Source: Ochrobactrum quorumnocens
GTDB lineage: Bacteria > Pseudomonadota > Alphaproteobacteria > Rhizobiales > Rhizobiaceae
Reading direction: 5' to 3'
NCBI RefSeq assembly: GCF_002278035.1
Contig: NZ_CP022604.1
Coordinates: forward strand, 1,798,001-1,862,000
DNA: 64,000 bases
The notes under the pieces are model-generated. The model ran no database searches. It had not been told where the DNA came from and worked only from the letters and a program-made list of their open reading frames with translations. Within the stretch, counting starts at the first letter, position 1; each line of letters starts with the position of its first letter. Below, piece by piece: positions 26,431 through 34,320 of this stretch. The position numbers were made by a program, and so were the translations under genes.

Positions 26431-27834
26431 CTAGTGATCCAAAGCCTTCACAATACTCTCCACCATCTTCTTCGCGTCAGCAAAGAGCATCATGGTGTTG
26501 TCGCGGAAGAACAGCTCGTTTTCCACGCCCGCATAGCCTGAGCCCATGCCGCGCTTGATGAACAGAACCGTGCCAGCTTTGTCGACATCAAGGATCGGCA
26601 TACCGAAAATCGGCGATTGCGGATCGGTCTTCGCTGCCGGATTGGTCACGTCATTCGCACCAATCACGAAGGCAACATCAGCCGTCGCAAATTCCGAATT
26701 GATGTCTTCAAGTTCGAACACTTCATCGTAAGGCACATTGGCTTCAGCCAGCAACACGTTCATATGGCCAGGCATACGACCGGCAACAGGGTGGATTGCG
26801 TATTTCACTTCCACGCCTTCGGCCTTCAGCTTATCGGCCATTTCACGCAGCGCGTGCTGTGCCTGTGCTACCGCCATACCGTAACCCGGCACGATGATAA
26901 CCTTCGATGCATTCTTCATGATGAAAGCCGCATCGTCAGCCGAGCCCTGCTTGACCGGGCGTTGTTCGACCTCGCCATTACCGCCGGCAGCAGAAGTGTC
27001 GCCACCAAAGCCGCCGAGAATAACCGAGATGAACGAACGGTTCATGCCCTTACACATGATGTAAGACAGGATCGCACCGGACGAACCAACCAGCGCACCA
27101 GTGATGATCAGCGCCAGATTGCCTAACGTAAAACCGATACCTGCCGCAGCCCAGCCCGAATAGGAGTTGAGCATGGAGACGACAACCGGCATATCCGCGC
27201 CGCCAATTGGCACGATGATCAACACACCGAAGACAAGCGATAGGACAACGATCAACCAGAATACGAAATGGCTTTCGGTGTTCACCAGAACGGCGATCAG
27301 CAAAACAATCGCAATTGCGAGTGCTGCATTGATCAGGTGGCGTCCGGGCAGCATGATCGGCTTGCCCGACATACGACCGTCGAGCTTAAGAAAGGCTATG
27401 ATCGAGCCAGTAAAGGTAATCGCGCCAATAGCAACGCCAAGCGACATCTCAATCAGAGCCTGAGCGTGGATCTGGCCCACTTCACCAATGTCAAAGGAAT
27501 GCGGCGAGTAAATCGCAGCAGCCGCAACGAGAACCGCCGCAAGACCGATCAGCGAGTGAAAGGCCGCAACGAGCTGCGGCATCGCCGTCATGGCAATACG
27601 ACGCGCAATCACCGCGCCAATACCGCCACCAATACCGATACCAAGAAGGATCAGGACCAGACCGCCGAAGCTTGGGCGGGCCAGCAACAATGTCGTAACA
27701 ATAGCAATGGCCATACCAACCATGCCGAACGTGTTGCCCTGACGGCTGGTCGTGGGATGTGACAAACCACGCAGCGCCAGAATAAACAGCACGCCCGAGA
27801 CGAGATAAAGAAAGGCTGCAACATTAATGCTCAT
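26431..27834 (-). CDS. pntB: Proton-translocating NAD(P) transhydrogenase subunit beta
   Basis: 467 residues: about nine transmembrane helices forming half of the proton channel (domain II), then a soluble NADP-binding domain III beginning near residue 285 (VIIVPGYGMAVAQAQHALREMAD, MPGHMNVLLAEANVPYDEVFELEDIN, GANDVTNPAA). It couples hydride transfer from NADH to NADP+ to proton entry, supplying NADPH. It is the third gene of the operon pntAA-pntAB-pntB; 12 bases separate it from pntAB. Confidence 0.95.
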   Translation of the reverse strand: MSINVAAFLYLVSGVLFILALRGLSHPTTSRQGNTFGMVGMAIAIVTTLLLARPSFGGLVLILLGIGIGGGIGAVIARRIAMTAMPQLVAAFHSLIGLAAVLVAAAAIYSPHSFDIGEVGQIHAQALIEMSLGVAIGAITFTGSIIAFLKLDGRMSGKPIMLPGRHLINAALAIAIVLLIAVLVNTESHFVFWLIVVLSLVFGVLIIVPIGGADMPVVVSMLNSYSGWAAAGIGFTLGNLALIITGALVGSSGAILSYIMCKGMNRSFISVILGGFGGDTSAAGGNGEVEQRPVKQGSADDAAFIMKNASKVIIVPGYGMAVAQAQHALREMADKLKAEGVEVKYAIHPVAGRMPGHMNVLLAEANVPYDEVFELEDINSEFATADVAFVIGANDVTNPAAKTDPQSPIFGMPILDVDKAGTVLFIKRGMGSGYAGVENELFFRDNTMMLFADAKKMVESIVKALDH

Positions 27835-27846
27835 GATGGTTCAGCC

Positions 27847-28266
27847 TCACTTTTCTTTTTTCTTGTACATGGCAAGCATGCGCTGGGTGACGAGGAAGCC
27901 ACCAAAAATATTCACGCTCGCAAGAATCAGCGCAATGAAACCAAAGCCAGTGGCCCAGCCCGAAAGCGACAGGCCAACCGCAAGCAGTGCACCGACAACA
28001 ATGACGGATGAAATAGCGTTGGTGACGGCCATAAGCGGGGTGTGGAGCGCAGGTGTCACCTGCCAGACGACGTAATATCCGACGAAGATCGACAGGATAA
28101 AGATCGCAAAGCGGAAAACAAACGGATCGACCACACCACCCGTTGCGGCATGTGCTGCAGCCGCCGCTGCATCCCCAAGACCAGCGGTGTTTTCGGCTGC
28201 CTGTCTTACGGCATCTGCCGCTTGATTGAGGCTCTCGAGAGCTTTTTCAAGTGCTGTATCGGCCAT
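27847..28266 (-). CDS. pntAB: Transhydrogenase subunit alpha-2 (membrane part)
   Basis: 139 residues: a hydrophilic, Ala-rich N-terminal arm (about 55 residues) then three to four transmembrane helices ([40 protein letters not shown]). As in Rhodospirillum rubrum, the alpha chain is split into two genes. Its start overlaps the pntAA stop by one base (TAATG). Confidence 0.93.
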   Translation of the reverse strand: MADTALEKALESLNQAADAVRQAAENTAGLGDAAAAAAHAATGGVVDPFVFRFAIFILSIFVGYYVVWQVTPALHTPLMAVTNAISSVIVVGALLAVGLSLSGWATGFGFIALILASVNIFGGFLVTQRMLAMYKKKEK

Positions 28267-29573
28267 TATGCCTCTCCTCCATCAGCGGAAGTTTTTGCGG
28301 CTTTTGCGGGAGCTTTTTTGGTTGTCTTGCGAGCAGGTTTTACAGCAGCAGGTGCCGCTTCTGCTTTCACAGCCGCTGGCTTTGTCTTGGGTGCTGCTTT
28401 CGGCTTTGCGACTGTTTCGGCCTCAACCACGGGGACCACGTCAACCTTGGCAAAAGCCGGATGCACGACCTTGCCCTGATGGGTAAGAAGCGTTGCCTTT
28501 ACCAGCTCTTCTTCTGGATCGAGTTTGAGAAGCTTGGCTTCCTTGTCGACAAGTGTTTCAAGGAACGCATAAAGATTACGCGCATAAAGTTGCGAGGCAG
28601 TCGCTGCGATCCGGCCCGGTACATTGAGATGCCCGACAATCTTTACACCATTCACCTCGGCAACCTGACCAGCAATTGCACCCTCAACGTTGCCGCCGCG
28701 CTCAACCGCCAGATCGATCAGCACCGAACCCGGACGCATGGCCGCAACCATTTCCTTGGTCACAAGTCGCGGAGCCGGACGGCCGGGAATGAGTGCTGTG
28801 GTAATGACTATATCCTGCTTGGCAATATGGTCGGCAACGAGTGCAGCCTGTTTTGCCTGATATTCCTTCGACATTTCCTTGGCGTAACCGCCTGATGTTT
28901 CAGCCGCCTTGAACTCGTCATCCTCGACAGCGATGAATTTCGCACCAAGGGAAGCCACCTGCTCTTTGGCAGCCGGACGCACGTCGGTTGCGGTTACGAC
29001 AGCACCAAGACGACGTGCGGTCGCAATAGCCTGCAAGCCTGCAACACCCGCACCCATGACAAAAACGCGCGCCGCAGGAACAGTGCCCGCTGCCGTCATC
29101 ATCATCGGCATGGCGCGATCATAGGTTGAGGACGCGTCAATGACCGCCTGATAACCCGCGAGATTGGCCTGTGATGACAAAACGTCCATCACCTGCGCAC
29201 GCGTAATACGTGGCATGAATTCCATGGTGAATGCGGAAATTCCAGCCTTGCCCAATGCTGCGACGGCATCTTCGTGACCATAAGGATCAAGCATCGCAAA
29301 GAGAGCCGCGCCCGATTTATATCCTTTGAGTTCCGCGTCGTTTGGACGGCGTACTTTGAGGATCACATCTGCCGTTTTGGCATCTGTCGCAGTTCCTATA
29401 CGCGCCCCGGCACCAGAAAATTCGGTATCGATGATACGCGATTTTTCGCCTGCGCCTTTTTCCACCACGACATCAAAGCCAAGAGCAATGAATTTCTTCA
29501 CCGTCTCGGCGGATGCCGCAACGCGGGTCTCGTTGGGATCACTCTCTTTCGGAATGAATATAGTCTGGGCCAA
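28266..29573 (-). CDS. pntAA: Transhydrogenase subunit alpha-1 (NAD-binding domain)
   Basis: 435 residues. Residues 1 to about 375 form the alanine-dehydrogenase-like NAD(H)-binding domain I, with the [26 protein letters not shown]ossmann motif and the RPAPRLVT mobile-loop region. Residues about 380-435 are an extra tail made almost only of Lys, Ala, Pro, Val and Thr, absent from the 384-residue R. rubrum protein as I remember it. The start at 29573 opens the operon. Confidence 0.93.
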   Translation of the reverse strand: MAQTIFIPKESDPNETRVAASAETVKKFIALGFDVVVEKGAGEKSRIIDTEFSGAGARIGTATDAKTADVILKVRRPNDAELKGYKSGAALFAMLDPYGHEDAVAALGKAGISAFTMEFMPRITRAQVMDVLSSQANLAGYQAVIDASSTYDRAMPMMMTAAGTVPAARVFVMGAGVAGLQAIATARRLGAVVTATDVRPAAKEQVASLGAKFIAVEDDEFKAAETSGGYAKEMSKEYQAKQAALVADHIAKQDIVITTALIPGRPAPRLVTKEMVAAMRPGSVLIDLAVERGGNVEGAIAGQVAEVNGVKIVGHLNVPGRIAATASQLYARNLYAFLETLVDKEAKLLKLDPEEELVKATLLTHQGKVVHPAFAKVDVVPVVEAETVAKPKAAPKTKPAAVKAEAAPAAVKPARKTTKKAPAKAAKTSADGGEA

Positions 29574-29710
29574 CTGGTTTCCCTTTCGTGGCTTGATCCG
29601 ACCTTGCGGGCGGGCACAATTCAGAACCTCAGGGAAGAGGCTCCATCAAAGTTCATTCGAGGCGTTTCGACCTCATTGATTGAGATCGGCGGTCTCAACA
29701 TTTTGTTCTC

Positions 29711-29758
29711 GCGCGCATCTTTTCCGAAAACCGTTTCACAATTTTCGAGATGCGCTCA
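29711..29758 (-). repeat. Dispersed repeat, family B (inverted copy)
   Basis: Read on the minus strand it begins TGAGCGCATCTCGAAAATTG and continues GTGAAACGGTTTTCGG, closing with GATGCGCG. This matches the copies at 31281 and 43437. It sits in the 280-base region 29574-29853 between the oxidase subunit and pntAA, which otherwise holds the transhydrogenase promoter. Confidence 0.6.
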
Positions 29759-29853
29759 AAGTAGACGACATGCATAAAGCCCCGGCACGGTGCGGGCGGC
29801 ACCAATACCAAGGCATTCGATCAAATCGTACGGATTATTGCTGGTTTAAGTCC

Positions 29854-30075
29854 TTAGAGAAGGAACCAGGCAGCAACGCAGATAAGAAGGAAAAGAACGG
29901 TCGCGGAGAAGAAACCACCCGCGAAGAAGCCGAACGCCATGGCAGCCAGAAGCGCAACGAGTGCTACTGTGCCCCATTTAAATACGATCGTGAAACCCGC
30001 ATAAGTTTTCTCATGCTCAGGATAATCCATCGACGCGCCAAGTTCAGCTGGGGCTGTATTGTGATGTTCTGCCAT
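29854..30075 (-). CDS. aa3-type cytochrome c oxidase subunit IV
   Basis: 73 residues from the ATG at 30075 (MAEHHNTAPAELGASMDYPE). The conserved MDYPEHEKTYAGF segment is followed by two hydrophobic helices (FKWGTVALVALLAAMAFGFF and FSATVLFLLICVAAWFLL). It matches the small bacterial subunit IV of alphaproteobacterial aa3 oxidases, a peripheral one- or two-span subunit without cofactors. It lies next to pnt genes rather than the coxBCA operon, which is common in this group. Confidence 0.85.
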   Translation of the reverse strand: MAEHHNTAPAELGASMDYPEHEKTYAGFTIVFKWGTVALVALLAAMAFGFFAGGFFSATVLFLLICVAAWFLL

Positions 30076-30358
30076 GTTTAGTTCCACCCATTGAGATATT
30101 TTGACTATTCTTAGCCAGAATATCCGCAATCTTCAACGCGCATGCAACCTTTACCGGAGTTAGCCTCTGGCTTTCCTACCCGGCTGTTTGTCGCAGCGCC
30201 CCTCCATTCCGCAAGTGGCCGCTTAGTGCGGCTCCTCCACCTAACTAGCGGCAATTTTCAAAAAGTGCTACATCTAAATATTTAGAGCAACTTTCAAAAA
30301 GATTTAAAAGATCAGTCGTAAGGATCGTGCGTTTGCACATTTTCCGCATCAATTGATG

Positions 30359-31105
30359 TTACACACCCAGACCCGTATATTTGGCGGTCGGCAAGATGGT
30401 CAGCGGTCCCACGCCATTTACAAGATTGCCAAACATGGCGCGACGTTCATGCGGCTGCGACTTGAAAAAAGGAAATCGAACAGCAACCGCGTCACGAATA
30501 TTGCGGATAGGCGCGGCACCGAGGCCAACCCTGATCCCATAACCTTCATGCTCACGCGCTTCAGCCATAACCGTTGTACCAAAAATGCGCTTGTAGAACG
30601 CCATATGCTCTGGCTTGACTGAAGCAAGACATTGATCAGCTTCGAAATATTCGGAAGCCATCGCGGCAATGCGAAGCGTGACATAAGGAATGGCCGGATA
30701 TTCGCTCAGCAGCTCAGGATCTGCTGCAAATCGTGTGGGATCGACAAAGCTCATGCCGCTGTTCAGCAACGGATCAAGAATATCAGGAAAAAGTGCGTAG
30801 CTTGTGCCGCGGCGATGATCTGGCGTGATGTGGTGAACTCGCAACGTACTGACCAACTGCCCATCAATGTGGATACCATAGACAAAGGCATGGCTATCGC
30901 GATCAATGTCATCGACGATTGATGGCACTTCCGCTTCATGCATCACATTGCGTGTACGATAGGATCGATAGCGCAACCGACCGATCTCTTCGAGATCTTC
31001 CGCTTGAACAACACGACGATATTCTACCCGATCCAGAAACTGCAAGAGCTGCCGCGCGAAATTGGATAGCGGCGGTTGCCCGCCGGAGACAGCTTCATTG
31101 GTCAT
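30359..31105 (-). CDS. N-acyl amino acid synthase FeeM-like protein (acyltransferase, GNAT/LuxI fold)
   Basis: 248 residues. The central part has the features of the FeeM/autoinducer-synthase group: EEIGRLRYRSYRTRN (substrate-entry helix), AFVYGIHIDGQLVSTLRVHHI (strands ending in a conserved Arg), then SFVDPTRFAADPELLSEYPAIPYVTLRIAAMASEYFEADQCLASVKPEHMAFYKRIFGT. FeeM-type enzymes transfer a fatty acyl group from acyl carrier protein to an amino acid such as tyrosine. Whether this one makes a signalling lipid is inference. No LuxR-type regulator is adjacent. It is monocistronic. Confidence 0.7.
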   Translation of the reverse strand: MTNEAVSGGQPPLSNFARQLLQFLDRVEYRRVVQAEDLEEIGRLRYRSYRTRNVMHEAEVPSIVDDIDRDSHAFVYGIHIDGQLVSTLRVHHITPDHRRGTSYALFPDILDPLLNSGMSFVDPTRFAADPELLSEYPAIPYVTLRIAAMASEYFEADQCLASVKPEHMAFYKRIFGTTVMAEAREHEGYGIRVGLGAAPIRNIRDAVAVRFPFFKSQPHERRAMFGNLVNGVGPLTILPTAKYTGLGV

Positions 31106-31280
31106 TCAAATTGTATCCGCACCCATCAAATCAGCGCGCAGAATAAGATGCTTTATGAGCGTGTAAAGGTATAACTTGGAGTTTTTCTCACACGTCGGTG
31201 AAAGATAAACTTCTTACCCAGCAAAGTGACGCTATCGTGAGGCCTAACTTGTGACATGGGGACGGTGAATAGCTGCCTGT

Positions 31281-31375
31281 AGCGCACCCCGAAAAGTGTG
31301 AAACGGTTTTCGGACCAAGATGCGCGTTAAAATGTGTAGAGCGTCGACCTGATAATCAGATCGACGCTCTACACA
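31281..31375 (+). repeat. Dispersed repeat, family B, with long hairpin
   Basis: Starts AGCGCACCCCGAAAAGTGTG and ends in a near-perfect palindrome: TGTGTAGAGCGTCGA (31333-31347) with TCGACGCTCTACACA (31361-31375), and inner arms CTGAT/ATCAG. Only one base pair of the combined 20-pair stem is mismatched. There is no T-run, so it is not a terminator for either neighbour. Confidence 0.75.
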
Positions 31376-31403
31376 GCCATTCACCTTGTCCTTGATCAAA
31401 GCT

Positions 31404-31422
31404 AGAACATGTCTCCTAAAAG
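31404..31422 (+). repeat. Left remnant of family A repeat, with 8-bp target duplication
   Basis: AGAACATGTCTCCTAAAAG matches the first bases of the complete repeat at 43293. Its last eight bases, CCTAAAAG (31415-31422), recur exactly at 34230-34237 after the IS66 right end and are the target-site duplication. Confidence 0.85.
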
Positions 31423-31469
31423 GTGCCCGTCCGGTGATCTGATTTTGGAAAGCGGCTTCTATATAGCAA

Positions 31470-31502
31470 GTTACGTCACAGATGATTCATTTGTGACGTA
31501 AC
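31470..31502 (+). promoter_or_regulatory. Perfect dyad ahead of IS66 tnpA
   Basis: GTTACGTCACA (31470-31480) and TGTGACGTAAC (31492-31502), 11-base arms with an 11-base centre. It ends just before the tnpA ribosome-binding GAGG (31504-31507). It could be a repressor site or an RNA hairpin limiting transposase translation. Confidence 0.5.
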
Positions 31503-31511
31503 GAGGTATGA

Positions 31512-31898
31512 ATGTCGAAGTATGAGATCCTAACGGGAGCCGAACGACAACGCCGATGGTCCACCGAGCTGAAGCTTTCGATATTGCACGAAGCGTTCGG
31601 CACGGATGGCAGTGTTTCGGCTGTGGCGCGTCGACATGGTATTCTTCCCCAACAGATCTATGCCTGGCGAAACAAGTTCTCTCTCCCCAAGCCAGAGGTT
31701 CCGGATGCTTCTTCGTTTGTGCCGGTTTCTGTTATCGGGTCGTTGGGAGGCCCCGCCGACGGTTGCGCGAGGAGTAGTCTTCGGTCGCGGTCCGGAGACG
31801 TTGAGATTGTTCTGAGGAATGGCCGGATACTCAGAATTGTAGGGGAGATAGATCTTGAGATGCTGTCGTCCTTGGTCGCTTGTGTGGAGGTGGCATGA
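31512..31898 (+). CDS. tnpA: IS66 family accessory protein TnpA
   Basis: 128 residues. An N-terminal helix-turn-helix (RQRRWSTELKLSILHEAFGTDGSVSAVARRHGILPQQIYAWRNKF) is followed by a less conserved tail ending in a short segment typical of IS66 OrfA (VEIVLRNGRILRI). It likely helps recognise the element's ends or regulates transposition. Its stop overlaps the tnpB start in an ATGA at 31895-31898. An ATG at 31508 in another frame is closer to the GAGG, but 31512 keeps the correct frame. Confidence 0.9.
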   Translation: MSKYEILTGAERQRRWSTELKLSILHEAFGTDGSVSAVARRHGILPQQIYAWRNKFSLPKPEVPDASSFVPVSVIGSLGGPADGCARSSLRSRSGDVEIVLRNGRILRIVGEIDLEMLSSLVACVEVA

Positions 31899-32242
31899 TC
31901 GGGCCTTCTGGGAATGTACGGGTCTATTTGGCCTGCGGAGTAACCGACATGCGGCGCGGAATTGATGGTCTGTCAGCATTGGTCGAAGCGATCACCAGGG
32001 AGGCACCGGGGTCTGGTGCGATCTTCGGGTTCCGGGGCAAACGCGCGGATCGGATTAAGCTTTTATGGTGGGATGGCCAGGGGTTCTGTTTGTTCTACAA
32101 GATTTTGGAGCGCGGATACTTTCCCTGGCCGACGGCTAAAGAGGGCGCGGCGCATCTGACTCAGGCTCAGCTTTCCATGCTTGTCGAAGGTATCGACTGG
32201 CGTCGACCGGCATGGACTTCCGCTCCTGGTCGCACGGGTTAA
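31895..32242 (+). CDS. tnpB: IS66 family accessory protein TnpB
   Basis: 115 residues from the ATG at 31895. The block VRVYLACGVTDMRRGIDGL is the family hallmark of IS66 Orf2, followed by GAIFGFRGKRADRIKLLWWDGQGFCLFYKILERGYFPWP. Its exact biochemical role is unresolved, although it is required for transposition in studied IS66 members. It is coupled to tnpA by the ATGA overlap and followed by a 60-base gap. Confidence 0.93.
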   Translation: MIGPSGNVRVYLACGVTDMRRGIDGLSALVEAITREAPGSGAIFGFRGKRADRIKLLWWDGQGFCLFYKILERGYFPWPTAKEGAAHLTQAQLSMLVEGIDWRRPAWTSAPGRTG

Positions 32243-32302
32243 AAGCTATATTTTACAAGGGCGAACGTGGAAAAATTCTAGCGCTTCCGGCGCAAATCAG
32301 CT

Positions 32303-33880
32303 ATGTTTTGGGGCATGAAAACAACGCCGCCAAACAATCAGGACGAGCTATCAGCACTGCGTGCGCTCGTCGCTGAACAGGCGGCGAAGCTCAGCGAGAA
32401 AGAAGCTGAAGTCGGCAAGCGTGACACCATTATCGACCTTTTACGCGCCCAGTTGGATCTGCTCCGCCATCGACAGCACGGCGCTTCTTCTGAGAAGATA
32501 GACCGAAAGATCGAGCAATTCGAATTGATGCTGGAGGAGATCGAAGCATCCCGCACTGAGTCTGATATGCGCTCTGGAAAGAACCCTTTACCGGAGCTGG
32601 ACGATGCATCCGAGAAGCCAAAGCGCAGACCATTGCCAGATGACCTTCCAATCCAGGAGGTGGTCTATACGGCTCCCTGCAATTGTCCGACCTGTGGGGG
32701 CATGTCGTTTCTGAAGGCCGCCGATAAGGTGGTTCAGGTGATGGAGCACGTGCCGGCATCTGTGAAGATTGTCCGCCATGTCGAAAAGCGAATGATCTGC
32801 AAAGACTGCGATACAACAGTGTCTGGCAAAATACCGACTCTGCCAATCGAGCGCGGTAAGCCTGGACCAGGGTTGCTCGCTCATATCATGGTCGCCAAGT
32901 TCGATGATCATATTCCGCTCTACCGTCTGTCCGAGATGCACGACCGACTGGGAGTAGACATCTCCCGCTCCGTCATGGCCGATTGGGTCGGTCGCGTCTC
33001 CATTCTGCTTACGCCGCTCATTTTACTGATCAGGGGCCATATCGCGGCGGTCGACCGGATACATACGGATGATACCCCGGTCGATGTTCTCGATCCCGGG
33101 AGGGGAAAGACCAAAACAGGCAGGGTCTGGGTCTATGTCTTCGATGGCCGTGGTTATCAGGATACCAATCCCGCAGCTATCGCCTACTATTATAGTCCTG
33201 ATCGCAAGGGTGCGCATCCGGCTGACCATCTCGCTAACTTCAGCGGCGTGATGCATGCCGATGGCTATGGTGGTTATAAGAAGCTTTACGGCAATCAGAT
33301 CATTGAGGCGGCCTGCATGGCGCATGTGCGTCGCAAGTTCCATGATGTGATCAAGCTCAAGCCATCACCTATTGCCGAGGAGGCGCTGTCACGCATCGGT
33401 GCGCTTTATGATATCGAGGATCGTATCCGCGGCATGCTGCCCGGTGAGCGCCGCACACTGCGCCAGCAACACGCCAAACCCATTCTGGCGGACCTGAAGG
33501 CGTGGATCGAAGATACGCAGCAGACATTGCCGCAAAAACAGAAGCTTGCCGAAGCGATGCGATACGCGCTGTCGCGATGGACAGCATTGAGCGTTTACAT
33601 CGATGATGGCCGTGTCGAAATCGACAACAACATCGCCGAGCGTGCCATGCGTCCGCTTGGAATTGGACGAAAAAACTGGCTCTTCGCCGGATCAGACAAG
33701 GGCGGCGAGCGTATCGCCAGTATCCTGACTATCATCGAAACAGCCAAACTTCATGGGCACAATCCAGAGGCCTATCTGACAGACGTCCTGACCAGGATCC
33801 AGGATCACCCCAAGGATCGGCTTGAGGAGCTCCTGCCGTGGCATTGGACGTCAGCAAAAGACCTGCATGAGGCTGCATGA
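32303..33880 (+). CDS. tnpC: IS66 family transposase TnpC
   Basis: 525 residues (a second Met lies at 32315). The N-terminus is a coiled coil (residues about 10-90, leucine-rich and charged), then a zinc-binding region with CNCPTCGG and CKDC, then the DDE catalytic domain with HTDDTPVDVL, MHADGYGGYKKLY and DNNIAERAMRPLGIGRKNWLFAGSDKGGERIA, supplying the acidic residues. It performs strand transfer. No frameshift or stop interrupts it. It overlaps the next ORF in an ATGA. Confidence 0.94.
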   Translation: MFWGMKTTPPNNQDELSALRALVAEQAAKLSEKEAEVGKRDTIIDLLRAQLDLLRHRQHGASSEKIDRKIEQFELMLEEIEASRTESDMRSGKNPLPELDDASEKPKRRPLPDDLPIQEVVYTAPCNCPTCGGMSFLKAADKVVQVMEHVPASVKIVRHVEKRMICKDCDTTVSGKIPTLPIERGKPGPGLLAHIMVAKFDDHIPLYRLSEMHDRLGVDISRSVMADWVGRVSILLTPLILLIRGHIAAVDRIHTDDTPVDVLDPGRGKTKTGRVWVYVFDGRGYQDTNPAAIAYYYSPDRKGAHPADHLANFSGVMHADGYGGYKKLYGNQIIEAACMAHVRRKFHDVIKLKPSPIAEEALSRIGALYDIEDRIRGMLPGERRTLRQQHAKPILADLKAWIEDTQQTLPQKQKLAEAMRYALSRWTALSVYIDDGRVEIDNNIAERAMRPLGIGRKNWLFAGSDKGGERIASILTIIETAKLHGHNPEAYLTDVLTRIQDHPKDRLEELLPWHWTSAKDLHEAA

Positions 33881-34185
33881 TGGCACGTTCGAGGATTATC
33901 TATACGCTTAAAGAGGTCTCTGACATGATCGGCGAAAACCTCGAGCTGCTCGACGAAGTTACTGCCAACTCGGACAATATTGCCGAGGGCGAATTGGTTT
34001 ATATCCGCGACGGAAGCGAATACGGTACCATGGGCCTTACCGGAGACGGTGTAGAGGGACTCCAGGAGCTTCTTGCAGACATACGGACGTGGGATGGCGG
34101 AATCCGCCAATTCCTCATTGAGGAAAAATGTGATCCTGAAGTGATGGAACGCATCATGGAGGACGAGCTAAACCGCAACACATAG
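33877..34185 (+). CDS. Small ORF carried inside the IS66 element (unrecognised)
   Basis: 102 residues, acidic, starting in an ATGA overlap with the tnpC stop (33877-33880), so it is translated by coupling. Residues 14-60 (MIGENLELLDEVTANSDNIAEGELVYIRDG) and the C-terminus (CDPEVMERIMEDELNRN) show no motif I recognise. It ends 44 bases before the right end, so it belongs to the element. Similar extra ORFs occur in some IS66 members. It may be an accessory or a passenger protein. Confidence 0.75.
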   Translation: MMARSRIIYTLKEVSDMIGENLELLDEVTANSDNIAEGELVYIRDGSEYGTMGLTGDGVEGLQELLADIRTWDGGIRQFLIEEKCDPEVMERIMEDELNRNT

Positions 34186-34229
34186 TCAGCATATCCAGCA
34201 AAGAAAAAATGCTTTCGCCGGACGCTTAC

Positions 34230-34320
34230 CCTAAAAGTGGGAACCGGTTTTGGGAGACATGCGTAAAAACAAATAGTGAGACGCATTTCTAACGATTCAT
34301 CTTAAACAGGAAATGCTCTA
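34230..34320 (+). repeat. Right remnant of family A repeat, with target duplication
   Basis: Starts with the duplicated CCTAAAAG (34230-34237), continues TGGGAACCGGTTTTGGGAGACATGCG and ends with the TAAACAGGAAATGCTCTA hairpin arm. Joined to 31404-31422 without one duplicate, it reconstitutes a repeat almost identical to that at 43293-43397. It overlaps the stop of the serine hydrolase gene by a few bases. Confidence 0.88.

Larger units (their letters stand above)
31106..31422. other. Intergenic region upstream of the IS66 insertion
   Basis: 317 bases with no gene. It contains repeat family B copy 2 (31281-31375) and the left remnant of a family A repeat (about 31404-31422), whose continuation lies on the far side of the IS66 element. 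Confidence 0.7.
31423..34229 (+). mobile_element. Complete IS66-family insertion sequence (2807 bp)
   Basis: Left end GTGCCCGTCCGGTGA (31423 onward) and inverted right end GTAAGCGTCCGGCGA (reading leftward from 34229) match at 17 of the first 24 positions. An exact 8-bp duplication CCTAAAAG flanks both ends (31415-31422, 34230-34237), the length expected for IS66. The element carries tnpA, tnpB, tnpC and a fourth coupled ORF, all apparently intact. It landed inside a family A repeat. The exact duplication and open genes suggest a recent insertion. Confidence 0.93.

Noticed and set aside
31512..33880. Defective or fragmented transposase
   Set aside because: All three IS66 genes read through without frameshift or premature stop, and both ends with a target duplication are present.
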